DNA of 64,000 nucleotides from an uncultured Colwellia sp. (GTDB taxonomy: Bacteria; Pseudomonadota; Gammaproteobacteria; Enterobacterales; Alteromonadaceae), in assembly GCA_913062815.1 (NCBI GenBank), contig CAJXWZ010000011.1:1-64000 (forward strand), read 5' to 3'. The notes beneath the pieces are model-generated. The model saw only the letters and a list, made by a program, of their open reading frames with translations. It did no database searches and was not told where the DNA came from. Of the stretch, positions 56,323 through 64,000 are shown in pieces (position 1 is the stretch's first letter; every line of letters begins with the position of its first letter). The position numbers were made by a program, and so were the translations under genes.

Positions 56323-56340
56323 CCTGACTATGTAGTCAGG
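56323..56340. promoter_or_regulatory. 18-bp palindrome before the small membrane protein gene
   Basis: CCTGACTA and TAGTCAGG are perfect 8-bp arms around TG. It ends 32 bases before the ATG at 56373. It may be an operator for that gene or a weak terminator for the PilZ gene 280 bases upstream. Confidence 0.4.
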
Positions 56341-56372
56341 ATCTTAACTAGGGGACTTAGGTCACTTCTAAC

Positions 56373-56756
56373 ATGATAACTTCTTTTTTCCATGCGTTCA
56401 TTTTTATGTTTATCGGTCAGTCATTGGTTTTTATTTCTGTGACATTTACCAATGGTAAGCTTTTACCGTCTTTAATGGAGGGGGTCTATGATTCCATTCC
56501 TCACACCTGGGTACGAATTGGACTATGCCTTTTGACCACTTATGCGCTGGCCAACTACTGCATCCCTAAGGGGTATTCAGTATCCAATGCTGGCGTTGCG
56601 GGTGCTGCTTTTATGATTGCATCTTGTTTGTTGATGGTGATCACCGCATTACTAACAGAGAATGCTAAACTCAACAGCCACATCATCATTGGAACTATCG
56701 TGATGTCAGCAGGTGCGGTTTATATAGTTTTTGGTTTGAATGGAGGCCAATCCTAA
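56373..56756 (+). CDS. Small multi-span membrane protein, unknown
   Basis: A 127-residue protein with four likely spans (FFHAFIFMFIGQSLVFISVTF, WVRIGLCLLTTYALANYC, GVAGAAFMIASCLLMVITALL and IIIGTIVMSAGAVYIVFGL). I recognise no family. The coding bases look less AT-rich than the neighbours, and the gene stands between two noncoding stretches of over 300 bases, which fits acquisition by transfer. No convincing ribosome binding site is seen at the usual spacing; AGG lies too far upstream. Confidence 0.6.
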   Translation: MITSFFHAFIFMFIGQSLVFISVTFTNGKLLPSLMEGVYDSIPHTWVRIGLCLLTTYALANYCIPKGYSVSNAGVAGAAFMIASCLLMVITALLTENAKLNSHIIIGTIVMSAGAVYIVFGLNGGQS

Positions 56757-57368
56757 TATTGTAGTATTGTTTCTAAGCTCTTATGGTCGCAGTTGGCTCT
56801 CGTTGTGGTGATCTACTAATGTTGGCCACACGCTTGTATTCAGCCAATATTTCTTATTTAGTTCATTTGGCGCCAGTTTAGCAGCAATTAATAGTATGAA
56901 AGATTTGATGATATATTCACATTAAGTTGAGCATTGAGCTGTAACATAAGCACTTAAGATCACTATCATCACTACTACTTTAAAATCGAACGTAAACATT
57001 TGAACATGCTATGTATATTACTCTCGTCAGCAGCAGTTATGAAAGTGTCCCAATAAATTAAAGCCCTATACACTAATAAGGCTTTTGTATTAGTTCGTAA
57101 GAACTCCCTTCAATAAAACTACCTTATGTCCTAGTTATTTCGTTTATGCATGATTTAAACCTCAACTTGTCTAGCGTTCAAAAAATTAATTACTTTTTAT
57201 TTTTAAATCAAAGCTGCTATACGACTGTTTTTTATGACTTGTTTAAATTGTGCTTATTTTAGTCAAAAATTAAAGCTTGAAACGTGATGTCAGCTTGTTA
57301 ATATAGCCAAATGAAATTACTTATTCCATTTAGCTATATTTAATTTGTTAAATATAAAGAGCCTGTAT
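56757..57368. other. Noncoding stretch before the cysteine desulfurase fusion
   Basis: About 610 bases with no credible gene and frequent stops in all frames. It contains a short hairpin with T-rich flank (AAAGCC/GGCTTT, 57060-57086), a small AGTTC/GAACT hairpin and, next to the gene, a 41-base inverted repeat. A promoter for the fusion gene is expected here; I cannot place it confidently. Confidence 0.5.
57300..57340. promoter_or_regulatory. Inverted repeat just upstream of the sulfur fusion gene
   Basis: AATATAGCCAAATGA and CCATTTAGCTATATT are complementary at 13 of 15 positions around an 11-base centre. The element ends 28 bases before the ATG at 57369, so it lies in the leader or at the promoter. 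It is a candidate regulator site or 5' hairpin. Confidence 0.5.
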
Positions 57369-59642
57369 ATGACCGCACAAAACTCATTAAACCAAATTTA
57401 TCTCGATGCCAATGCGACAACGCCTGTTTTGCCAAAAGCAGCTGCCGCAGCGCTGACAACAATGGAAACATTGTTTGGTAACCCAAGTAGTAGTCATATT
57501 TCAGGTCTGCAAGCTAAGCAAATTATGGATAATGCCCGCGAAAAGGCACAACAGGTTTTAGGCTCAGGTAATGGTTCGGTTATTTTTACTAGCGGTGCGA
57601 CTGAAGGTATTCAAACAGGCATCATATCTGCGCTTTATAATGCTAAGTCGCAGATGGAAGCAGGTAAAAAACATACACTTTTATACGGTGCAACTGAACA
57701 TAAAGCGGTTCCTGAATCGTTAAAGCATTGGAACAAAATTCTTGAAATCAATGCTGAAATAAAATCGATACCGGTTAATAGTGATGGTGATCTAGATTTA
57801 GACTTTATCGCTAATGAAGTACCAAATGCTTTAATGATTTGTACCATGGCGGTGAATAATGAAACTGGTGTATATCAAGACTTATCGCGTTTAGATCAAG
57901 TTATCCGTAAGCATAACGCCAATGTATATTGGATGGTTGATTGTGTGCAAGCGTTAGGTAAAACATCCCTTAGCTTAGCAACTACCAGTATTGATTATGC
58001 TCCCTTTAGTGGTCATAAATTATATGCCCCAAAAGGCATTGGTTTTGTTTATATTCGTGAAAATGCACCTTTTACACCTTTCATTGCCGGTGGCGGTCAA
58101 GAAGGTGGTTTACGTTCTGGCACTGAAAACTTACCAGGGCTTGCTGCACTCAATGTTATTTTTGATATGCTGCTTTCGAATGATGATGAATCGTTCGCTG
58201 ATGTTGAAGAGCTTCATAAATTTAGAGCGCAATTAGCGGCGGCATTAAAACAAGCATTTCCTGAGGTAGTATTTAATCATAACTTCAAAAATAGTGTACC
58301 GACTACATTGAACTTTGCCATTCCTGGTTTTAGCTCTAAAGAAATGATGGACTTGTTTGATGCTGCCAACATTCGGGTGAGCTCGGGCTCTGCCTGTAGC
58401 TCTAAAGTAACTCGTAGTTTTGTATTAGATGCTATGGGTTTACCTCAATGGCAAAGTGAATCGGCTATTCGTATGTCTTTTGGCCCTGCAATGACACAAG
58501 CACAAGTTGATGCAGCCTGTGAAGGTATTATATTTTCAGCTCAAGCTTTAGGCCAAAGCTGTTTAACTTTAGATGAAAATCCAGTTAACCCAAGAGCAGA
58601 GCTCAATGGTTTGGTTCAATTTAAAGTAGGTGGTAGTTGTACTTGGTTATATGTAGATCAAGTAAGTAAGTCTGCGGTTATTATTGATCCTTTAGTTGAA
58701 ATAACCGATCGTTTAGCAACAATGTTAAATTGTCAAAAATTAACATTAACCGCTGTAATTGACACTCATGGACATGCAGATCATATATCAGCCCGTGAGC
58801 AACTCGTTAACCAAATAACGAATGTGCAAAAAGTTGATGCGCTAGGTTGGCCCCTAGAGTGTGATTCACAAAGACTCAATAATCAGCATTACCCAATGAT
58901 ACAAATAGGTGAAAAGTACTTAGTAAAAGTAGCTACTCCTGGTCATACCGACGATAGCATTAGTTTAATTTTATGCTCTGATAACCAATCGTCTGGCGAA
59001 CTGACTACCGATTATGTATTTTGCGGTGATATGATTTTAATGGGCAGCTTAGGTCGAACGAACTTTGACACAAGTAGCGCTGAGAAAATGTATCACAGTA
59101 TTCAATTGCTTGGCAGTATCGTGGGCAATGAAAGTTTGATATGCGCAAGTCACGATTACCATAATGAATTTTTAACTACGATAGCGGCTGAAATGGATCG
59201 TAATACTTTACTAACGCAAGTCATCAATAATGAGCTTAAAGTTACAGAGTTCGTCATGCAAAAGGCCGCATTAGATAGCAATATCAATGATGAAGTCGGC
59301 ACCGAAATCATGTGTGGTGCTTTTGTGGATTCTTGCAGCAAAAAACAAGTAATTGACTATAACTCTCAAACTTTATCAGAGGCAATGTCGCAATCAAATG
59401 ACATGACTTTAATAGACATTAGAGAACCCCATGAATATGCATTAGGTCATAGTCAACAATTTGATTTAAATGTACCACTTACCCGTTTAGTTGATTTTAT
59501 TGGCGCACATCGAGATAAATCTGAACCGTTAGTTTTAGTTTGTCGTAGTGGTAGCCGCTCTCATATTGCAGCTCAAGCATTAGCCCGTTTAGGTTATAAC
59601 AATGTCGGCCACTTAAAAGGTGGTTATGCTTTAAATCATTAA
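57369..59642 (+). CDS. Cysteine desulfurase - persulfide dioxygenase-like - rhodanese fusion
   Basis: Three enzymes of sulfur metabolism in one 757-residue chain. Residues about 1-395 are an IscS/NifS-type PLP cysteine desulfurase (SGHKLYAPKG with the PLP Lys at 217; catalytic Cys343 in SSGSACSSK). Residues about 410-625 are an ETHE1-like metallo-beta-lactamase domain: DTHGHADHIS (His467, His469, Asp471, His472), GHTDDS, FCGDMILMGSLGRTNF and SHDYH. Residues about 650-757 are rhodanese with Cys725 in VCRSGSRS. All active residues appear present. The ATG at 57369 is preferred to the TTG at 57345. A strong terminator follows. Confidence 0.92.
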   Translation: MTAQNSLNQIYLDANATTPVLPKAAAAALTTMETLFGNPSSSHISGLQAKQIMDNAREKAQQVLGSGNGSVIFTSGATEGIQTGIISALYNAKSQMEAGKKHTLLYGATEHKAVPESLKHWNKILEINAEIKSIPVNSDGDLDLDFIANEVPNALMICTMAVNNETGVYQDLSRLDQVIRKHNANVYWMVDCVQALGKTSLSLATTSIDYAPFSGHKLYAPKGIGFVYIRENAPFTPFIAGGGQEGGLRSGTENLPGLAALNVIFDMLLSNDDESFADVEELHKFRAQLAAALKQAFPEVVFNHNFKNSVPTTLNFAIPGFSSKEMMDLFDAANIRVSSGSACSSKVTRSFVLDAMGLPQWQSESAIRMSFGPAMTQAQVDAACEGIIFSAQALGQSCLTLDENPVNPRAELNGLVQFKVGGSCTWLYVDQVSKSAVIIDPLVEITDRLATMLNCQKLTLTAVIDTHGHADHISAREQLVNQITNVQKVDALGWPLECDSQRLNNQHYPMIQIGEKYLVKVATPGHTDDSISLILCSDNQSSGELTTDYVFCGDMILMGSLGRTNFDTSSAEKMYHSIQLLGSIVGNESLICASHDYHNEFLTTIAAEMDRNTLLTQVINNELKVTEFVMQKAALDSNINDEVGTEIMCGAFVDSCSKKQVIDYNSQTLSEAMSQSNDMTLIDIREPHEYALGHSQQFDLNVPLTRLVDFIGAHRDKSEPLVLVCRSGSRSHIAAQALARLGYNNVGHLKGGYALNH

Positions 59643-59673
59643 GCAGATAGTTGCTCAATCCACTTAATAAATG

Positions 59674-59707
59674 AAGCCATCAATAGGTAAATGTTGATGG
59701 CTTTTTT
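59674..59707 (+). terminator. Intrinsic terminator after the sulfur fusion gene
   Basis: AAGCCATCAA and TTGATGGCTT form a perfect 10-bp stem with a 10-base loop, merging into TTTTTTG. It begins 32 bases after the stop and isolates the fusion gene from the following ABC operon. Confidence 0.92.
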
Positions 59708-59861
59708 GTCGCTAATTCAGTTCTGCTAAATTTTATTTATACTTGTTTTAACTTGCTTTTTAATAGCCATTCTTCATCTATTTCAATAGTTAAAATATGA
59801 TGTTGAGCTGGTTTTATTTGACACCTCACGTTAAACTATCTTTTCTAAACAAGGAGTTATT

Positions 59862-60515
59862 GTGATTGAAGTTAAGGATTTATGTTTTAGTAGAAGTGAT
59901 GGCGATACGCAACACAAAATATTAAATCAACTAAACCTATCAGTACCTGCAGCACAACATCTGGCATTACTTGGTGATAGTGGCTCTGGTAAAACAACAC
60001 TGTTACATATCTTAGCCGGATTGTTACCAATAGACAGTGGCTCAGTAAATGTTAATAACCAAGAATTGTCATTACTAAATGACAAAAAACTCGCCTTCTA
60101 CCGCCGAAGAATTGGCTTAATATTTCAGCATTACCAATTGCTTGATTGCTTAACCGTAAAGCAAAATATTTTATTTCAACACAAGTTAAACTACGCCAAT
60201 CAGCCTGCGATTGAATTTGACCACCTGGTTGAAACATTAGGCCTGTACAATAAACTCGACGCTTTACCTCATCAGCTTTCTGGTGGTGAACAACAACGTG
60301 TTGGCATTGCCAGGGCATTACTAAACAAGCCACAAATTATTTTTGCCGATGAGCCAACCGGAAATTTAGACCAAAAACGCTCTCATCAAGTAGTCGAATT
60401 ACTAACAGGCTTATGCCGTGAGCGTGAAATTAACCTGGTAATGGTAACTCACAGCCAGCAATTAACAGATTATTTTGATCAAGTTAAAATTTTGAGGGAT
60501 GGCCGGTTTGAGTAA
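59862..60515 (+). CDS. ABC transporter ATPase, AttE-like
   Basis: ATPase of 217 residues in the LolD/MacB group. Walker A is [11 protein letters not shown], the signature is [16 protein letters not shown] and Walker B is [13 protein letters not shown]. The start is GTG with AAGGAG upstream. It overlaps the permease gene by 17 bases. With the downstream AttH lipoprotein this matches the AttEFGH-type ABC system, in which the ATPase is AttE; that name rests on context, since LolD-group ATPases are hard to separate by sequence alone. Confidence 0.92.
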   Translation: MIEVKDLCFSRSDGDTQHKILNQLNLSVPAAQHLALLGDSGSGKTTLLHILAGLLPIDSGSVNVNNQELSLLNDKKLAFYRRRIGLIFQHYQLLDCLTVKQNILFQHKLNYANQPAIEFDHLVETLGLYNKLDALPHQLSGGEQQRVGIARALLNKPQIIFADEPTGNLDQKRSHQVVELLTGLCREREINLVMVTHSQQLTDYFDQVKILRDGRFE

Positions 60516-62901
60516 TGAAATCAAACTGATCATTGCCAGCCATATGGCGTTTTATCGTCGTCACCCTTGGTTAATGATACTTTTTTTATTAGGTTTTAGC
60601 TTAGGAAGCGCACTATTAACCGCTATAGCCGGGCTTAATCAAGAAGCAAAGTCCCGTTACCAAGATTCATCCGCATTACTTAATAACCCCGTCACTCATC
60701 TCATTAAACCACCTACAGGTGAACAATATTTTCATGGCAATATCTGGCTAGAACTACGACAACATGGCTTTTTGAACACACAACCTGTTTTGCGGGGTAA
60801 AATAAAAACGAACACAGGAAAAACCTTGGCTATTCAAGGCGTTGACACTTTATTATGGCTTAACAAAAAACAGAATCAAAAGCGTAATAAAAATTCGACG
60901 AAAACATCTACAAGGTTTTCGTTAACGACTTTGTTAGTCGATTCACAGTTCACTGAGCGCCTCGTCAATAAAGCAGGTAAACAAATAAAGTTTGTGTTGG
61001 AAAGTAGTCAACAGCAACCTGAAATTCATTTCGTTGATGATATTGGACTTTGGGCAATGACTGATATTGCCCATGCCGATTATTTACTAGGCGCGAAGGG
61101 TCAACTTAGCTTCATAGAGCTTGTCAATGTTAGCAGCTCAGAGCTCGAAAAAATATCAGCATTACTCGCAGGTAGAGCTCAACTTGTCGATGCTACACAG
61201 CAAGAGTTCGATGTATTATCACAAGCCTTCTTTTTTAATCTCAGCGCACTTGCCCTACTTGGTTATATTGTTGCCGCATTTTTAAGCTTTAATGCGATAA
61301 AGCTCACCTTAACCGCAAGGAAAAAGTTGTTAACACAAATGCATTTACTCGGTTGTACTAAGTTAAGCATTCAGCTGAGTTTAACCATTGAACTTGTTTT
61401 GGTAAGTTTATGTACTGCATTGTTAGGCACCTTAGGGGGTTATGTCATTGCTAATGCGCTGGTACTTGATGTAAATCGCACACTAGTTGGTTTGTATCAA
61501 CTTGATAAAGCGCTAGTGATTAACTGGCAATGGAGTAATGTATTATTAGGGTTCTCCTTAAATATTTTTGCCTTAGCAGCCATATTATTAACACAAACAA
61601 AGCGACTAGCCCAAAAAAGTACTCGGGTATTCTATAGTTTATTGGTCACTACGGTTGTGGGATTAAGTTGGTTGCTTAATTACGCCACAAGCGAATATCA
61701 AGCCTTACTATTATGTTTTACTATTTTAGTCTTGTTTATTTTACTCGTACCTAAAGCGCTTTCGTTTTTAGTGGCATTACCGTTAAACATGACAAACCCA
61801 TTGGCTCAATGGTTACATGCTGACTCTCGTTTGCATTTAAAAGATTTGCACATCGCTATTATCGCGATTTTAGTTGCGCTTGGCAGCGCTATTGGTATGC
61901 AAATTATGGTGAAAAGTTTTAGTAATACCTTAAATGCGCACCTTGAAAAACAGCTAAGTGCTGATATTTATTTACGCACAGCAAAGTATGATAATACGTT
62001 AAGAGAGTCACTCTCGGCTTTACCACAAGTAAAGCAATTGAGCATTTATATGCAAAGTGAGGGCAAGGTCAACAATCTCCCAGCAAGGCTTACCAGCTTT
62101 GGTGAAACTTACCGGCATTATCAGCATATTTCACTCGTGTCCGGACAGTTACTTAGTCAAAAAAACTTTGAACACCAAGGCTGTTTAGCGAACGAGCAGA
62201 GTAAAATAAAATTTGGCATTGTACTCGGAGATAACGTTGAATTTAAGCAAAACTCGTTAACTTTCAACTGCCGTATTACCGGGTTTTTCTACGACTATGG
62301 CAATCCGAGCATGTTACTTCTAACGTTAGAAAACAGGCAAAATGCAGCCAAGTTGAATACCGAATATGTGGGTTATAGCATTCGCCTAAACGACAATAGT
62401 AGTGTTGCTCACTTTAGCGAACTTTTAGTTAATAAATTCAAACAAGACAGCACCCGTATTTTGCCAAACAAACAGTTTAAGCAATATGCTAACACATTAT
62501 TTAATGATACTTTTGTCGTCACTAAAGCGCTTAATGGTTTTATTCTCGCGATTGCACTGTTGAGTTTATGTACTAGCTTGTTAAGTTTGAGTGCTAATCA
62601 GTTGAAACAACTAATTATTTTACGAAATCTAGGCGTAACACAACAACAATTATTGATAATGAAATTATTACAAACCGCAGGGGTAGTTCTATTCACGGCA
62701 TTGTTTGCTATTCCCCTTGGCTTGGCGCTTGGCTTTGCCTTATTGAAATTTGTTATGCCTATCGCTTTTGGTTGGACTATACACTTTAGTTTAGATTTAC
62801 CAACACTCATATTAACTTGCTCTACGCTAGTGGTTGTTTCAATTGTCTGTGCGTATTTACCTATTAGAAAGTTAACGGCGCTAGTCGCTAAGGGATCGTA
62901 A
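60499..62901 (+). CDS. FtsX-like ABC permease, AttF/AttG-type in one chain
   Basis: Large permease of 800 residues. An N-terminal span (LMILFLLGFSLGSALLTAIAG) precedes an extracytoplasmic domain, then an FtsX block near residues 245-440 (ALALLGYIVAAFLSF, IELVLVSLCTALLGTLGGYVI, VLLGFSLNIFALAAILL and two more), a second extracytoplasmic domain, and a C-terminal FtsX block (FILAIALLSLCTSLLSL, VVLFTALFAIPLGLALGFALL, LILTCSTLVVVSIVCAYLPIRKL). Two FtsX blocks in one protein is the arrangement of exporter permeases that need no second subunit. It overlaps the ATPase gene and is followed by AttH after 3 bases. Confidence 0.88.
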   Translation: MAGLSNEIKLIIASHMAFYRRHPWLMILFLLGFSLGSALLTAIAGLNQEAKSRYQDSSALLNNPVTHLIKPPTGEQYFHGNIWLELRQHGFLNTQPVLRGKIKTNTGKTLAIQGVDTLLWLNKKQNQKRNKNSTKTSTRFSLTTLLVDSQFTERLVNKAGKQIKFVLESSQQQPEIHFVDDIGLWAMTDIAHADYLLGAKGQLSFIELVNVSSSELEKISALLAGRAQLVDATQQEFDVLSQAFFFNLSALALLGYIVAAFLSFNAIKLTLTARKKLLTQMHLLGCTKLSIQLSLTIELVLVSLCTALLGTLGGYVIANALVLDVNRTLVGLYQLDKALVINWQWSNVLLGFSLNIFALAAILLTQTKRLAQKSTRVFYSLLVTTVVGLSWLLNYATSEYQALLLCFTILVLFILLVPKALSFLVALPLNMTNPLAQWLHADSRLHLKDLHIAIIAILVALGSAIGMQIMVKSFSNTLNAHLEKQLSADIYLRTAKYDNTLRESLSALPQVKQLSIYMQSEGKVNNLPARLTSFGETYRHYQHISLVSGQLLSQKNFEHQGCLANEQSKIKFGIVLGDNVEFKQNSLTFNCRITGFFYDYGNPSMLLLTLENRQNAAKLNTEYVGYSIRLNDNSSVAHFSELLVNKFKQDSTRILPNKQFKQYANTLFNDTFVVTKALNGFILAIALLSLCTSLLSLSANQLKQLIILRNLGVTQQQLLIMKLLQTAGVVLFTALFAIPLGLALGFALLKFVMPIAFGWTIHFSLDLPTLILTCSTLVVVSIVCAYLPIRKLTALVAKGS

Positions 62902-62904
62902 TTA

Positions 62905-63954
62905 ATGTTCACAAGGTTATGGATGGTCTTTTGCTTTTTCACTTTGTGCGCCTGCCAACCTGTCGTGCAAGAACCAAGCTCATCAGCTTTTAACATGACA
63001 AGTGGCAAGCCAGTAGTAAAAGGCACAAAACTCCTCTTTCCCCAAGATCATGGAAGTCATAGTGAACAGGGGATTGAATGGTGGTATTTAACCGCTAACT
63101 TGCAAGGTGATACTGGTGAAAGCTTTGGTGTTCAATGGACGCTTTTTCGCGCTTTAATGCCTAGTGGCATTGAGTCAACATGGTGGGATAATAATATTTA
63201 TTTTGCTCACTTTGCCGTGCAGCATAATCAAGAACATGTTGCCTTTGAACGTTTTGCTAGAGCTAGCCAAGCATCAATTAATAGCTCGCCATTTCATGCT
63301 GTTATTGATAACTGGCAATTACAAAGTATCCAAGACGAATTTTTACCGCTTAAGCTAAAAGCTAGCCATGATAACTATACAGTTGACATCACATTGAGTG
63401 ATAGCCCAATGACGTTACACGGCAATAATGGTTACAGTCAGAAAACTCAGAGTGGTCATGCTTCCTATTACTATAGCTATCCCTTCTTAAAGGTTGATGG
63501 AAAACTGACTTTTGCAGGAAATGAGTATGAAGTAACAGGCAATGCGTGGTACGACAGAGAATGGTCAGCAAGTTTACTTGATAAAAATCAACTAGGTTGG
63601 GACTGGTTTAGCCTAGTTGATTCACAAGCGAATAAAAACGGTTTAATGCTATTTTGTATTCGAGGCAGCGATCAAGGCTATGATTATTGCAGTGGCACCC
63701 GAATAGCGCCCGACGGCAAAGCAACTGAAATAGCAAAAGAAGACATTAATCTGACTATCATTGAAACAGTAACGTTAGGTGGCCAGCAATATCCAAGCAA
63801 ATGGCAGGTTGACCTGCCGGATATCGATGCAATCACGATAGAAACCGTTACTCGCGATTCACGCAATCAACTAACCGTGTCTTATTGGGAGGGCAGAATT
63901 CACGCATCTGGTGGCTTTAATGGTAAAGGCTACGCTGAATTAACCGGATATTAA
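62905..63954 (+). CDS. Secreted AttH/CrtC-like lipoprotein
   Basis: Lipoprotein of 349 residues with a lipobox TLCAC (Cys17). It belongs to the AttH/CrtC lipocalin-like family, a predicted secreted hydrolase (COG5621-type). Hallmarks are EQGIEWWYLTANL, GVQWTLFRALMP, FAHFAVQ, GNAWYDREWSASLLDKNQLGWDWFSL and YWEGRIHASGG. In AttEFGH-type systems it is the last gene of the ABC operon, as here, 3 bases after the permease. The likely role is handling a lipid or lipophilic product delivered by the exporter; the reaction is unknown. Confidence 0.9.
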   Translation: MFTRLWMVFCFFTLCACQPVVQEPSSSAFNMTSGKPVVKGTKLLFPQDHGSHSEQGIEWWYLTANLQGDTGESFGVQWTLFRALMPSGIESTWWDNNIYFAHFAVQHNQEHVAFERFARASQASINSSPFHAVIDNWQLQSIQDEFLPLKLKASHDNYTVDITLSDSPMTLHGNNGYSQKTQSGHASYYYSYPFLKVDGKLTFAGNEYEVTGNAWYDREWSASLLDKNQLGWDWFSLVDSQANKNGLMLFCIRGSDQGYDYCSGTRIAPDGKATEIAKEDINLTIIETVTLGGQQYPSKWQVDLPDIDAITIETVTRDSRNQLTVSYWEGRIHASGGFNGKGYAELTGY

Positions 63955-64000
63955 ACGGTAAATTCATCAATATATTGCCGTTATCCCCTTAACTCTACAA

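Larger units (their letters stand above)
56046..56372. other. Noncoding stretch with structured repeats
   Basis: No gene is visible in these 327 bases. It holds an 80-base inverted repeat (56159-56238) and a perfect palindrome CCTGACTATGTAGTCAGG (56323-56340). The palindrome ends 32 bases before the start of the next gene. Confidence 0.55.

Overview
The window is AT-rich chromosomal DNA from a marine gammaproteobacterium, most likely of the Alteromonadales/Colwelliaceae type. The left end has the conserved gammaproteobacterial order zapA / ygfB-pepP-ubiH-ubiI-gcvT-gcvH-gcvP, the base composition is visibly AT-rich, and many accessory genes belong to families common in Colwellia, Thalassotalea and Shewanella (DUF2145, YiaA/YiaB, YebC/YeeN, AttH, PilZ). 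The genus is an inference. I see no tRNA, rRNA, CRISPR array, insertion sequence or prophage.

Layout. 1-8.4 kb (minus strand): glycine cleavage genes gcvP (cut by the left edge), gcvH and gcvT, with an intrinsic terminator just upstream of gcvP, then ubiI, ubiH, pepP and ygfB. 8.4-10 kb: divergent zapA and an unknown single-span membrane protein. 10-14 kb: a LysR regulator divergent from a cytochrome b561-YceI pair, then a thioredoxin-like lipoprotein and two small unknown genes. 14-17 kb: a 670-base noncoding stretch with an inverted repeat and a possible gene relic, then a penicillin/acyl-homoserine-lactone acylase-family enzyme. 17-20.2 kb: hemF and, upstream of it, a compact four-gene set DUF4177-YidD-TM2-DUF2235. 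20.4-29.4 kb: YebC/YeeN protein, single-domain response regulator, a membrane protein plus XRE regulator pair, a long RluA-type pseudouridine synthase, a PAS hybrid kinase, a GST-like protein and a U32-family (RlhA-like) protein. 29.6-33.2 kb: a CadC-like membrane regulator divergent from a serine hydrolase. 33.4-36.7 kb: a DUF2855-flavoprotein pair divergent from a TetR regulator, with two 19-bp palindromes between them. 36.7-39.8 kb: AraC regulator, a CPBP-like membrane protein lacking its catalytic residues, and a ketopantoate-reductase-like protein.

39.8-47.1 kb looks like one stress-response unit: a sensor kinase and OmpR-type regulator, an exported DJ-1/PfpI protein, a YbbA/YbbP-like ABC exporter and a divergent secreted protein. 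Three pairs of TGTGAAA direct repeats with an exact 11-bp period lie in front of the target genes and are the best candidate regulator sites in the window.

47-53.3 kb carries exported hydrolases (metallo-beta-lactamase fold, PHB-depolymerase-like, alpha/beta hydrolase), a DUF2145 pair, an XRE regulator and a YiaA-type membrane protein. 53.5-57.3 kb has a large PilZ protein and a small membrane protein in a poorly coding stretch rich in inverted repeats. 57.4-64 kb has a three-domain cysteine desulfurase-persulfide dioxygenase-rhodanese fusion followed by an AttEFGH-like ABC exporter operon with its secreted AttH lipoprotein.

The features most worth following up are the 11-bp-period repeats of the two-component system, the DUF4177-YidD-TM2-DUF2235 cassette, the sulfur fusion enzyme, the TetR operators (with an odd frame at the tetR start) and the terminator inside the gcv cluster.
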